DNA of 64,000 nt, taken from assembly GCF_029867415.1 (NCBI RefSeq), contig NC_081185.1, positions 137,919,191 to 137,983,190 on the forward strand, in the 5' to 3' direction. Shown piece by piece: positions 1 through 11,204 of this stretch. Both the position numbers and the translations under genes were made by a program. The stretch's first letter is position 1; every line of letters starts with the position of its first letter. This DNA is from Vicia villosa. Its lineage: Eukaryota > Streptophyta > Magnoliopsida > Fabales > Fabaceae. The notes below the pieces were generated by a model that saw nothing but the letters and a program-made list of their open reading frames with translations, was not told where the DNA came from and did no database searches.

Positions 1-1425
1 AAATCGGTGTTGAGTAGTTTGTCCATTTTTACTTTATCTTTTTACAAAGCTCCGTTGAAAGTGATTGGGGAATTGAATAAATTGCAAAGTAATTTTTTGT
101 GGGGTGGTTCGGAGGAGAAAAGGAAAATGCATTGGGTTAGTTGGAATGACTTGTGTCTACCGAAGGATAAAGGGGGGCTTGGTTTTAGAAGGTTGGAGGA
201 TTTTAACAAAGCGCTTCTTTTAAAGTGGAATTGGAGAATTTTTGGTGCTTCTAATGAGTTATGGTTTCGGGTTTTAAAGGCGAGGTATGAGGATGTGAAG
301 CTAAGGGCAACCGGTGGTTTAAATTATAGTGTGAACACAAAAAAGTCATCGGTGTGGTGGGCGGATTTGGCATCGGTGGGGAATAAGCTTCCTAGGGATT
401 TTTTTACTAACAATTTTATTTTTCAGGTTGGGAACGGTTATCATACTTCCTTTTGGCGAGCTAATTGGTTGAACGGAGGAATTTTAAAGAACCTCTTTCC
501 GGGTCTTTTTAATGTTTCTCTTTTGCAAAATGCTTCAATTGGTGCTATGGGAGGTTGGAGCGAAGGGAGGTGGATATGGGGGGACTTCGGTATTGCGGCT
601 GCCGCTTCTTTGCAAGCTAGTGAGGATTTCAATCAATTTCGTATGCTGCTGGATGCTGTTCCGGTTTTATGGTCCGACAGCCCCGACAGGGTTAGATGGA
701 TGCATGGTATTGATGGCTTATTTTCCGTCTCTTCTTGTTATAATTGTTTGAATTTACAGCACATTCCTCTTGGCCCGGATAATCGCTTCCATTCCGCTTT
801 TAGTGCTATTTGGAAGGTGGAGGCACCGGTTAAAGTGAAGGCGTTTGGTTGGAGGTGTTTTCTAAACAAGCTACCGACGAAAGACTCTCTTTTTCACAAA
901 GGTATTCTCAATTCTTCCTCGAATTTAGAATGTACTTTTTGTGGTGATAGTCATGAAACGTTATTACATTCCTTTTTATCTTGTCGGAATTCCGTAATTG
1001 TTTGGAGGGAGATATCCGATTGGGTGGGAATGAATTTTCAAAGTTTTTCGGATTTTAAAGAGGGGTATTGTCTTTGGAGCTCTTTTTGCCGGAAAAAGAA
1101 AGTCAAAAAGGGAAAGGAGGGAATCATTTGGTTGGCTATTATTTGGAGTTTGTGGCTTCGTAGGAATGATATAGTCTTCAACAATGCTTCTTGGAACTCT
1201 AGAGATGTGGTTTGGAGTATTAAGGCCTTATTGTGGAGGTGGTCTTTCATTGGGAAAATTACTCATTCCTATTGTAATTTCTATGAGTTTAGCAATAACC
1301 CAATGTTTTACTTATCTTAAGGTTGCAATCGGTTTGTAATTTTCTTTGGTTATCGTCTTGTATTTGTTGAACCGGTTGGTGGTTATTTTAATATATTAGT
1401 CTCTTGCTTTCAAAAAAAAAAGAAA
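1..1425 (+). mobile_element. LINE retrotransposon, 3' part (cut by window start)
   Basis: A single frame is open from the first base to the stop at 1318-1320 and encodes the C-terminal part of a plant non-LTR retrotransposon polyprotein. The region just after the reverse transcriptase fingers is recognisable (FLWGG, then a GGLGFRRLEDFN-type segment), followed near residues 265-340 by the zf-RVT zinc-binding segment with WKVEAPVKVKAFGW, CTFCG and the HLLHSF-like HETLLHSF. About 90 bases of 3' UTR follow and end in an A-rich tail at 1412-1425, so orientation is plus and this is the 3' end of the element. The catalytic reverse transcriptase and endonuclease would lie left of the window. The frame has no internal stop, which suggests a fairly recent insertion. 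The tail stops about 36 bases before the first H2A.X promoter module. Confidence 0.9.
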
Positions 1426-1460
1426 GTACTGGGATGCAATATTTATCTTGTTGTCTTTTG

Positions 1461-1760
1461 ATTCCCGCTCGAAAGCGGATACGCAAAACTCAAACTCAGT
1501 TTAGGCTGCCACGCAAGCACGAGAAAACAAAACTCAAAATTTGAATTCCCGCTCGAAACCAAATTGCGCAAAACTCAAATTTCCCTTAACCTGCCACGCT
1601 GGCGATCCGCATGGAACCCCTCTAAGCCAATCAGATTGAAGAACCTAACCCCTATATATACCAAACCGAAACACTCAAACTCTCACAACATCACAATTCA
1701 CAACAACACAATCTCTTCCTCGTTATCCTCTGCAAATTTAATACAAAAAGAAAAGTTACA
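1461..1760 (+). promoter_or_regulatory. H2A.X promoter with duplicated E2F-like module
   Basis: ATTCCCGCTCGAAA occurs at 1461-1474 and again at 1545-1558. Each copy is followed by GCAAAACTCAA and then CTGCCACGC (1506-1514 and 1591-1599), so an 84-85 bp module is imperfectly duplicated. TTCCCGC fits the plant E2F site. GATCCGCA at 1604-1611 is a one-mismatch inverse of the plant histone octamer CGCGGATC. CCAATCAG is at 1627-1634 and a TATA box, TATATATA, near 1652-1659. These elements agree with S-phase expression of a histone gene. Functional use is inferred. Confidence 0.7.
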
Positions 1761-2276
1761 ATGGCTACAGGTACACCTGCAACAACCAAGAAAGGTGGAA
1801 GAGGCAAACAACCAAAAACCAAATCTGTTTCAAGGTCAACCAAAGCCGGTCTTCAGTTTCCCGTCGGCCGTATCGCTCGCTTCCTTAAAGCTGGTCGATA
1901 CGCTCAGCGTGTTGGTTCTGGTTCACCGGTTTACCTCTCTGCCGTTCTTGAATACCTTTGCGCTGAGGTAAATTTCACTAGTTATGTAATTTTGATATTA
2001 TGATTCTATTGCTGTGTTCATTTCTGAAATTGTTATTTTTTGGTGGTTTAGGTTTTGGAACTTGCTGGTAACGCTGCGAGGGATAACAAGAAGACGAGGA
2101 TTGTACCGAGACACATTCAACTTGCTGTGAGGAACGACGAGGAATTGAGTAAATTGATGGGATCTGTCACTATTGCTAATGGAGGTGTGTTGCCTAACAT
2201 TCATCAGAATTTGTTGCCTAAGAAGGTTGCTGGAAAGGGGAAAGGAGAGATTGGATCTGTTAGTCAAGAATTTTAG
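1761..2276 (+). CDS. H2A.X: Histone H2A.X variant
   Basis: Two exons, 1761-1967 and 2052-2276, separated by an 84-bp intron with GAG|GTAAAT and TTTAG|GTT borders, encode 143 residues. The H2A signature [10 protein letters not shown] is at residues 29-38, the histone fold follows, and the tail ends in SQEF (140-143). That motif marks H2A.X, whose serine is phosphorylated by ATM/ATR at double-strand breaks, so this is a nucleosome core variant used for DNA-damage signalling. Length and the single intron position match plant H2A.X genes. Cys67, where most plant H2As have alanine, and Met105 instead of leucine are small oddities. The ATG at 1761 gives the expected N terminus (MATGTP...). The 3' UTR runs to about 2400, where AATATAA-like polyadenylation signals lie. 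Function is known from the family; the sequence match is direct. Confidence 0.95.
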
Positions 2277-2410
2277 GCACTCGGGTGTGTAGTTTTTCTT
2301 GTAACGTTATTTATGGTTTGGCTATTGTTCCTATTTGAGATTAGTTAGGACTGGCGTTGGAGGTTGTATAGCTCTTCATTCTGATTAATATAATTTCATG
2401 TTTGGGTTAT

Positions 2411-3076
2411 TAGCCAAAAAATAAAAAGAAAGAACAAACTGACAATGATTGAAATTTTGGGGGACATGACAAAATTTACCCTTAGAAAAACTATTTCTGA
2501 ATCATTCAAAGTATATAAGAATAATATGATTTTCATGAAGTGCATCGAGAGAAAAGCATTAATGGTTTAAGTAACAGGGTACCGGGTAATATCTGAGAAA
2601 GGAAAATAATATGGAAACAAAAAGACTACTAGTGTGAGGAAAACTTGCTGTTATTTAACATAGGATTGAAACACATCAAATATAAGGATGGCTGTTGAGT
2701 AATATAATGTGGAAACAATACTTCATAGATCAATTTTTCTAGAAGAGTTTGGGTTTATACTTTGAAACATAATAGTAACACATTTGAAAAGTTTAATAAT
2801 TCACATACTCTTATAGGAAATTAGTTGGGAACTAAATTAAAAGTTTGTAGGAAACAAGCTATAAAGAGGCTTAGATTTGTAGTTGACAAAACCACAACTA
2901 AATGACCTCACAGAAAGTGTTATCAAGAGTGTTTTGGAGCGGGGCAAGATGCAAGTTGTTGGAATGAGTTACCCATGAGTTTCTAGGATGAAGTTTTTGC
3001 CAACACAACTTATTTGATAGACCTATGTCCATCCACTATATATATGATTGAGACACCTATAAAAGTTTGGAGTGTG
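2411..3076. other. Intergenic spacer, nothing recognised
   Basis: AT-rich sequence between the H2A.X 3' UTR and the first hAT-like remnant. I see no open frame with a recognisable domain. A stretch near 2750-2820 loosely resembles the sequence just left of the second hAT element (about 3725-3794), perhaps an old local duplication. Confidence 0.4.
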
Positions 3077-3695
3077 AGGTAGTGAGTCATTAGTTTATTG
3101 GTCAATAGACCAGTCGTCATAACAAAATTATTATAGGTATAAAACCTGTCGAATCAAATGATTCAGTCTCAACAAAATATAACTATTACTTAAATTTTTT
3201 GAAAATATCATTATAAATAAATTCACAAATTCATAATTTAAATTCAAATTTTAAACATTTGTATCACACATTATAAAATGATACAAAATTATAATGTATA
3301 ATTACAAATAAAGTTTAATCACAACATAATCTAATTGAATAATTTATAATAAAATAATTCTATTGTCTACTAAATTAAATTTTAAGAAAGAAAAATTGTT
3401 TTCAATGTTGGGATCTTCTTCTTCAATATCAAAATCTTCGGTAACAAAATCAATCACATCTACAACATTTTTTTAATTTTTTATTTTAATTTTTTATTAA
3501 AATAATCAAAATGACGTCGTTTTAATTTTTTAAAATAAAAAAAATTTAAAATGTATTTAAACCGTCGATTCAGAAAAACTGTCTGTTTTTCCGATTTTGA
3601 CCGATTCACATCGGTTCAATGACATATCCGATTCAGCTATTGAACCAGACTGGTTACCTGGCCGGTTCGACCGGCCGGTCCGATCGATAGAATAC
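3077..3695 (+). mobile_element. Decayed non-autonomous hAT element (same family as 3795-4660)
   Basis: This stretch runs parallel to the intact element that follows. Shared blocks include TATAGGTATAAAACC, GATTCAGTCTC and TCAAATTTTAAACA, then an A-rich centre, and finally a right end rich in CCGGTTCGACCGGCCGGTCC. The terminal AAAAACCGG repeats are lost or degraded, so exact ends and duplication cannot be assigned. Same orientation as the intact copy. Confidence 0.6.
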
Positions 3696-3794
3696 TCTAA
3701 TTTAAATATATTTGGAAGGGTATGAGTTCATATTTTGAAAAATAAAGGAATGCCTTTGAAAATTTTAAGGAATGACATGATATTATAGGAAAAC

Positions 3795-4660
3795 CAGTGT
3801 TTTAAAAACCGGACCGGTCATCGAACCAGTGAGGGTATTGGGTCACTAGTTTATCGGTCGAACTACTGGGTCACTAGTCGAATCGCACGACCAAACTAGA
3901 TTAAACCAGATTAAACCGGATAACTCGGTTGAATAGACCTGTCATTATATAGGTATAAAACCGGTCGAACCGGATGATTCAGTCTCTAAAAAAATATAAC
4001 TAGCTTTTAAATTTTTTAAAAATATCATATCATAAATTCACAATTTCATAACTTAAATTCAAATTTTAAACAAAGGTATCACACATAACAAAATAGTAAA
4101 AAATTACAAAGTCTAATTGCAAACAAAGTCTAATTACAACATAATCTAAACAAAGTCTAATTACAACATAATCTAATTGAATAGTTTATAACAAAATAAC
4201 TCCAATGTGTACCAAATTTAATTCAAAATAAGATCCTCCTAAAAAGAAAATCAAATAAAATTCAATATGTTTATGCTATTTAAGAAAATTTATTAGCAAA
4301 GATAACAAATAGTCAATAAAGTTTTTAATTTGTCACTAACGAAAAAAACTATGTGAGAATGCTATTTAAGTAATACACTACTAAATATATGAAAAAAAAA
4401 GTTAAAAAAAAAAGTTTAAAAGAAATGTTAAAAAAAAGTTTAAAAGAAATGTAAAAAAAAAGTTAAAAAAAAAATTAAAAAAAAAGTTTAAACAAAAAAG
4501 CGAAAAAAAAAGCAATTAAACCGTCGGTTTTCCCGGTTTTCACCGGTTCCCACCGGTTTGATGGCATACCCGATCCGACTATTGAACTAGACCGGTTACC
4601 TGACCGGTTCCCAATTCGACCGGTCCGACCGGCCGGTCTGGTCCGGTTTTTAAAAGACTG
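3795..4660. mobile_element. Non-autonomous hAT element with perfect 8-bp target duplication
   Basis: The left end begins CAGTGTTTTAAAAACCGG and the right end is its inverted copy with one mismatch. AGGAAAAC flanks the element on both sides (3787-3794 and 4661-4668). An 8-bp duplication and a CAGTG start are diagnostic of the hAT superfamily. At 866 bp with no coding frame it is non-autonomous. The interior is A-rich with a run of AAAAAAAGTTTAAA repeats at 4390-4510. It ends 238 bp before the dirigent start codon. Confidence 0.92.
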
Positions 4661-4898
4661 AGGAAAACCTTAGCACACCAGCTTCTATATGTTTGTGACG
4701 TAAGCTTTTTCCAGTTTGAGACAACAATAGCATCTTGACTAAATTATTGAATTCCAATAATAAAAGACAAACAAATAAAACACCCTCACATATTATAAAG
4801 AGGCATAGATCAAAACAAATTGAAATATACCATAGATCATATCTATAGGAAAATTTCCATAGAAGTAAGCATTCTAAGTTCATTAATTCACATCAACC
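4661..4898 (+). promoter_or_regulatory. Dirigent gene upstream region
   Basis: Only about 240 bp separate the hAT element from the ATG. A TATA-like TATTATAAAG lies at 4791-4800, about 100 bp before the start codon. TGACGTAA at 696-703 of this kilobase (4696-4703) carries the TGACG core bound by TGA-type bZIP factors. More distal promoter sequence, if any, was displaced by the transposon. Confidence 0.45.
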
Positions 4899-5462
4899 AT
4901 GGCAAAATCTTCATCATTCTCCATAACATTTTTCATCTCTATAATATCCTTTGCCACTGCCACTAAATACTATCAAAGCCTATCCCCAACAATGTTAGGT
5001 TTTCAAGAAGAAAAATTCACCCACCTTCACTTCTACTTTCACGACATCGTCACAGGCCCAAAACCAAGCATGGTATTTGTAGCCGAACCTAATGGTAAGG
5101 CAAAAAACGCCTTGCCATTTGGGACGGTTGTGGCGATGGACGATCCGTTAACGGCCGGACCCGAACGTGACTCGAAACTTGTAGGCAAGGCACAAGGAAT
5201 TTATATTTCTATATCACAAGAAGAGATGGGACTAATGATGGTGATGACTATGGCGTTTTCAGATGGAGAGTTTAATGGAAGCACACTTAACATATTAGGT
5301 AGGAACATGATCATGAGTGAAGCTGTTAGAGAAATGGCCATTGTTGGTGGGACTGGAGCTTTTCGGTTCGTTCGTGGATATGCTCAGGCCAAGTTTTTTT
5401 CTGTTGATTTCACCACAGGAGATGCTATTGTGGAATATGATGTATTTGTGTTCCATTATTAA
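4899..5462 (+). CDS. Dirigent protein
   Basis: Intronless gene for 187 residues, the usual size of the family. Residues 1-21 form a hydrophobic signal peptide ending in SFATA, so the product is secreted to the apoplast. The dirigent domain fills the rest: THLHFYFHDIVTGP (41-54), FGTVVAMDDPLTAGPE (74-89), a possible N-glycosylation site NGS at 126-128 followed by TLNILGRN, the conserved GGTGAFRFVRGYA (150-162) and a C-terminal EYDVFVFHY. Dirigent proteins form eight-stranded beta-barrel trimers that impose stereochemistry on phenoxy-radical coupling in lignan, lignin and related phenolic metabolism, often on wounding or infection. Which coupling this member directs cannot be read from sequence. 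There is no in-frame upstream ATG, and the frame is intact. Confidence 0.93.
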   Translation: MAKSSSFSITFFISIISFATATKYYQSLSPTMLGFQEEKFTHLHFYFHDIVTGPKPSMVFVAEPNGKAKNALPFGTVVAMDDPLTAGPERDSKLVGKAQGIYISISQEEMGLMMVMTMAFSDGEFNGSTLNILGRNMIMSEAVREMAIVGGTGAFRFVRGYAQAKFFSVDFTTGDAIVEYDVFVFHY

Positions 5463-6118
5463 TTAGATACAAATATATTATTCGGCAAAAAATGGTGTAT
5501 GACAAAATATGTTCGATGCTAACAAGAAATTTTATGTATAAAAGAAACAGCACAAGAGTGTAGAAACATTAGAAGACAATTGTTAGCTATGACTTTTGAT
5601 GTCAAAAATTGATGGATGTGTCTTATACTTGTGTTTTATGCATAATGTTATAGTGAAGTGAAGATATATCATTAAATATAATAAAGCAAAAGGAGTTATT
5701 TGGCAAGTTTGCCATTTGTCAATCAATTAGAGTGCTTACCATTTTAAAATTTGCTATTAATAGTAACCTTCCTATAATTATCTTTAATTATTTTTTAAAA
5801 TTTTATTTAATTATTTAAATCGTTTCTAACTATATTTTTATTATTTTAAATTTATTATTCATTATTAATAATTAATTAATTTAGGCCTTGGAAACAAACA
5901 AATTCTCTGCCGATTCTTCTCCCATTTTGGTTTCTTAAAACAAGCGAATCATTGAGAATAACCAAGCCATTTGTTCACGTCCAAATTGGGGTTCCCAATA
6001 CAAACCCTAGAATTCCATATGTGAACACAATCAACAACTTTTTCGGTTCACTTTTAAACGGGTTTCTCAATGCAAACCCTTAAGTTCTAATTTCTCTTCT
6101 AGTAATTTCTAATCATCA
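5463..6118. other. Intergenic spacer
   Basis: Contains the dirigent 3' UTR and AT-rich spacer. From about 5880 composition becomes more like a 5' UTR, with less extreme AT content and short C-rich stretches, leading into the possible gene at 6119. No domain or RNA gene seen. Confidence 0.35.
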
Positions 6119-8098
6119 ATGTCATTTCTTCAATTTTCCAGGTATTTTTTTTTCAATTTCTATTGATTTTACACTTCCAAGTAATATAAATAGGAACAAT
6201 TTATTCTCCCATTTCACACTTCTTTCGATTCTTCCAATTGCAGAAACGTTGAAAGCACCGTTTTATATACCAACACACACAACTTCAAGATTCATTTTCT
6301 GCTGAATCTCAATGGGATTTCGCAATCGTTGCAGCAGGATTTGTAAGCAATTCTTTTTCACACTTTTTCTGCCATTTGTTAAATTTCTTTGTTTTTAGTT
6401 GACTTTGGAAATATGAACAGGTAACAAGTTTAACAAGGATGAAGATTGAGTTAAGTTTACTGATAACCTTTTGGAAAAACTATAACTTCACTTTTTCAAG
6501 TTACATGTTTAAATATATGATTTCTATTGTTCGAATTGATTTTGGTTTTCTTAAATTCAATTACAAATTTAGTTACAAGTAATGTATATAAATTGTGGGG
6601 TGGTATTATGTGAGTATTAGCAGCAATTATGGGTAATCTGATAAAATATACTAAAAATAGGTGGACTGATTGCAATACTCTTTGAAAAGTGGTTTTTAAG
6701 CCGTTTTGATTTTGGATTATGTGATGGAAATTGATTTTGAGGTGTTGCTCTTTGAAAAGTGGTTTTTAAGCCGTTTTGATTTTGGATTATGTGATGGAAA
6801 TTGATTTTAAGGTGTTGTTACAGATACTTGCAGCTGCTTGGTTATCAAACAATAAAAAAGCAGTGGAAGATTGGGTTGAACATGTTCTTGGAAGTAGCTT
6901 TGTTGAAGCTCAAAAGAAGTATCAAAGTACTTGGGTTAACACTTCTTCTGTCACCATAAATTTGGTTTTGGGAACTACATATAATCTCAATGGATTTAAA
7001 TCTCAGGTCCAGTTATATTAGCTATTTCTAAAACAAAACTAAAAGTGAGCATCTCATTAAACCAACATGGTAAGTTGAACAAGCTTCTCATTGGACCAAT
7101 ATGGTAAGTTGAACATATAAGTGATCTTTTATCAAATCATATTGATGGGTTTCCTTTCTTTTCCACTTCTTTTCTAGATCAATTTGAGTTGGAATATTTA
7201 TCAATCACTTATTTTAAGGTGTAATTTTTTTAATAAGCCCCAAATCAGTCCCTGCATCTAATCTTATGCATCCTAGCAGCCTCATAAGCACCCTTATACG
7301 TTTTTGAGCAATTGTAAATTTTTATACATGCTGCATTTTATAATTTATTTCAATTTGATCCTATAAGTTTCTGAGCAATCCTGTGATCTTTTGTTTGCGT
7401 AACAAATTATTGTAGAATGTATGGTTCTATGTTCTAACAAAATATAACCAACTTTCTACTATTCGAAGTGGCATAGTTTATAGCCTTTTGGGAAATTTGT
7501 TGATTTTGTTTTACTTTAAAAACAAGTACAATCCAAATTATTGATTTAAACATTTCATGGATAACACAGTGCCCTCCGCTATTGCTTGACACTTGAATGT
7601 CGTACGAAAGTTTATCAATAGGCTTCAAAGAGAATCTAGATCTGGCTAGAACTGAATTGTTAAATAATAAAGGAGAAGCTCATATAGTTTTGCAACATGT
7701 TATGTTTTAAGTGGGTTATGTTCCAGCAAGCAAATGCACCTAATTCAATGTTATGTTTTCTCCTTTTAGTTATCCACAAAGTTTTATGCAGTTTATGTTT
7801 TAATGGGTTATATTTCTTTATCGTAAACGATAAAATAACAGGTTGATATATTCTTATCACGTGGTTCTGTTTTACAGGATAGTTTAATTTCTTGATAGAG
7901 CTATCCTGATCATGTTGATTTCAACATTCGACCTACTTGACTGTTTTTTTTCATAAGATTGTGTCTTGATTGTATTATTGTTTAAATATAAAATGTGTTA
8001 CTACTTTACAAGAAGAGGTCGATTCTTCAGGAAGTTCAAGCTCGAGATGGAGTTGGATTAGTGAACCGTTCAGTATTTGAAAGGCTGATGCTCATTAA
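6119..8098 (+). pseudogene. Unidentified gene or gene remnant, partial exon set
   Basis: I do not recognise the protein. Four stretches look exonic: 6119-6141 (ATG, MSFLQFS, donor GGTATT); 6244-6342 (CAG acceptor, 33 residues including SLQQD, donor GTAAGC); 6824-7006 (acceptor TTACAG, 61 residues containing KKAVEDWVEHVLGSSF, donor CAGGTCC); and about 8021-8098 (29 residues, SILQEVQARDGVG, donor AAGGTAT). The first two join in phase, but the second ends in a phase that does not fit the third, so an exon is missing from my model or the gene is broken. A 70-bp perfect-but-one tandem duplication (6679-6748 and 6749-6818) abuts the third exon and may have disturbed its acceptor. No downstream exons were found before the Helitron at 8862. 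It may be a truncated copy of a gene located elsewhere. Confidence 0.35.
6679..6818. repeat. Tandem duplication, 70 bp x 2
   Basis: The unit beginning CTCTTTGAAAAGTGG occurs twice with a period of 70. The copies differ at one base (TTTTGAGG versus TTTTAAGG). The near identity implies a recent event. It directly precedes the splice acceptor of the putative exon at 6824. Confidence 0.9.
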
Positions 8099-8861
8099 GG
8101 TATTTATTAATAGTTAATCTTTTAAGGTCTAAAGGATTCCAAGGTTGAGATAGCTTTATCTAGATAAATGTTATTCCTTGGCCATGTTAACCTTTTTTCA
8201 ATTTGTTTTGAAGCCATGTTGTTGAAGATATTGTTGGTGGTTAACCTATTCTTCACTTTGAATCCCTTCATGCTCTTATAAATGGAATACTTTGCAGTTA
8301 TCTTTATTTACTTCAATAAAGTATTTCATGCATCATTTAATGAAAATTTGATATGTTATTACTGAGAACTTTCTTTGAAGGAGTGGAGTAGGAAATAGCT
8401 GAAACGCTAAAGTCAAAGTGGACATCTCTATTACACTTGAATTTGGAAAGAACAAAATTGTTCTCTTGAGCTTAATAGATGATAACTTTGTTACTGTAAA
8501 AATCTGTTCATATGGAAAGTGACATATCTTTTTCTTTGAGCAGTTATGTTAACTTCATTGTCTGCATAAACTAGAATATGATATCAATTAACCAATGTTC
8601 AATATTTAAAGTAACATGATATAAATATTCAAGAGTGATGTATTGTTAAGCATTATTGTGAGAAATGAGTGAATACTATTGTGTTGAAGAATTTATATAT
8701 TAGTGGATTATAGAATCTGAGATTTATATGATCTGCCCCTAAATTTTTTTTATTCTAATGAATGTTATGCTTAGATTCTACAATTTTACTCTATTTTGTT
8801 TTTGTCCTTTAATTCTAACTAATTTCAAATGTGTAAAAGACTTAATAAATTTATAATGTAA
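7007..8861. other. Mostly non-coding, nothing further recognised
   Basis: Apart from the short putative exon at 8021-8098, this stretch is AT-rich with no recognisable frame or repeat family. It has the look of introns or spacer. Confidence 0.3.
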
Positions 8862-10650
8862 TCTTTATTCAATATAAATAGAAGTCTGAAGTTCCATGCA
8901 ACTTATAAATCTACTTTCACTTCTAACTTACCATTCTACCCATCCCAATTTCTGAATTTATTTTTTTACTAATTTGTAAAACAAATTTACTGCAAAACTT
9001 TTGATCTCCTAAGAAACACTAATCACAAAAAGTTGTTGTTGACACAATTAGTATAAAATATCATTATAATATCATGAAATGCAACTAATAATAATTATTA
9101 GTATATTTGTATAATGAGTATATTTTATAAGCATTATTAGACCGTGTAAGGCAAATTAATGTCATATAATGACATGTTCTATTTCTCTGTCTTTTGGATC
9201 CAAAAGATTTACTAAAAGGCCAAATATCAATTTCAGTAAAATGTTAAAACCAATAGTATCTTAGAAAATACAATTGTTCAAGTATACAATAATATTTTTG
9301 GCAGCCGTCTTCATTGATAAACTTTTCATGATTTTCATAGTACTGCAACCATTTACTTTGCAACTTATGATTTTGGGATAAAAATAGATATGTCCTCTTG
9401 ACACTTGGCTTTTAACTTTGGATCAATATTTAGTCCATACCTCATGCTTTTGATATATCATCAGTTTCCACAATATTTACCAATGGAACAAGATGGAAAA
9501 AAGAATCAACAACCTAATGATTAAATTAATTAAAATATAATAGATGACATGTAAAATTTGATTTAACTAAAGACACTATTAAATTAAATTGATCTCTTAT
9601 TTATTTTGTTTACTCATAATTAAATATTATTAAAATATTCACAATCAAATATCATATCTAGAGAATAATAATTAAAAATAATATAACAAATATACGTAGG
9701 AAATTAATAACTTAGTTACATATTGAATTATTATAATAGTATGAGTGTCAAATAAAAAATAGTATCTTAGAAAACTAAATAGGAAAATTTCTAGAACTTT
9801 TGCTTTAAAAAAATTAATGCTTTTATTTTTACCACAAAAAATCATAATTGTTTTATTTAATTCTAACATAAAAATTGATGATAGAAAAACTTAAAATCAT
9901 TAAAAATTATATCAATCCACTTCTGTAATACATAATAACCTCAACTAATCTAGGGTTCTAAAAAAACTTTTTTTAAAAAAATATTATTTTGAGAAACTAA
10001 TTTTAAATTATTTAAAACCTTTTTATTTGACATTTTAAATCTTAAAAATTATTTCAAACATGGAATAATAAAACTAAGTTGTTTTACAAAAACTAAATCT
10101 CTTCAAATCATAAGATACTATAAATAATTAAACTTTTAATTTCTATAATTTCCTTAATTTGATTCTAATCTTTATCATTTTATTCACAAAAATATAAAAA
10201 TATATAAATTTTCTAAATTAAAATTGATTTCATATAGATTGTTTCTCAGAAATGAAGGTCGTCTTTAAAATGAGATCTTATTTATTTATTTCGTATCGAG
10301 CAACTTTAAAAAAGATTTTCGTTTTAATTTCTTAATTGATATTATATATTTAAAGACTACATGATTTTTTTGGTAACTTCCAAAAAAAATTAACAAAATC
10401 TATTCTTTTTAAATTAGCATCATAATTAAAAAATAAAAAATTATTTTATAGTTAAATAATTAAATTTTTAAGTAATAAATATTTTTATAAATAAAATATA
10501 GTTTACTATTGATAAAAAAAATTTGTGTGCAACAAATAACAAAGATAGATTATAATGTTAATATAACTTTATTGATAAATTATAAGTAATTATAAAATGT
10601 TTTTAACATAAAATTTTTTATCCCGTGCCTCGCACGGGTAGATATACTAG
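8862..10650 (+). mobile_element. Non-autonomous Helitron
   Basis: The 3' end shows the Helitron hallmark: a hairpin CCCGTGC-CTC-GCACGGG at 10622-10638, then twelve bases ending in CTAG at 10647-10650, followed by T. A matching 5' end is TCTTTATTCAATATAAATAG starting at 8862, preceded by A, so the insertion lies between A and T as expected and makes no target duplication. The 5' sequence resembles that of the Helitron at 16863. The 1.8-kb interior is AT-rich with no helicase or Rep frame, so it is non-autonomous. The 3' end is firm; the 5' end is a candidate. Confidence 0.75.
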
Positions 10651-11139
10651 TTTGGGTTATATTTGTTTATTAAACCTTTTTTAATATGAACTTTTGTTTT
10701 GTGGTGATTAAGCATTAGTGTAAACTTATTATGTCATGGTTTATTAAAGAATGAAACAATGGCTTTGCTTTTTTATTGAGCAGATAAACATCACTTTTAG
10801 CTTATGGTTTTGATGGTTAAGTTTTATTAATTTATACTTAATTATGTTAGGTGATTACGCTAGAAAAATTTCATTTTCAGATGTTCTATATTATAATTTT
10901 TAAAGTGTTCTAGTTTATATGAGAAACAATAAAAATGTATTTAGATCTATGATGTTGATTCTTGTTTGATTCTTGACTTTTTATTTGAATTTTTCTCTTC
11001 TTCTATTTTTATTGGGTCTCGACGTCTCCTAAATAATATTTATATCCTCAAGTACAATCGGTTTTAACTTTTTTCCCTATAAAATTGTGTCATGTAATTT
11101 GTTACAAATCTGACAGAAACATGTATTGTGACGCAGTCG
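10651..11139. other. Spacer, nothing recognised
   Basis: T-rich spacer between the Helitron 3' end and the possible left edge of the nested transposon. No frame, domain or structured repeat seen. Confidence 0.35.
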
Positions 11140-11204
11140 AAAATACTAGAGATTAATAAGCACTAAATTTAGAATAAAAACACAGAGCTGCATTAAAATT
11201 TTAT

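Noticed and set aside
1564..1971. 135-residue open frame overlapping H2A.X
   Set aside because: It is out of frame with the histone, covers the promoter and TATA box, and has no domain.
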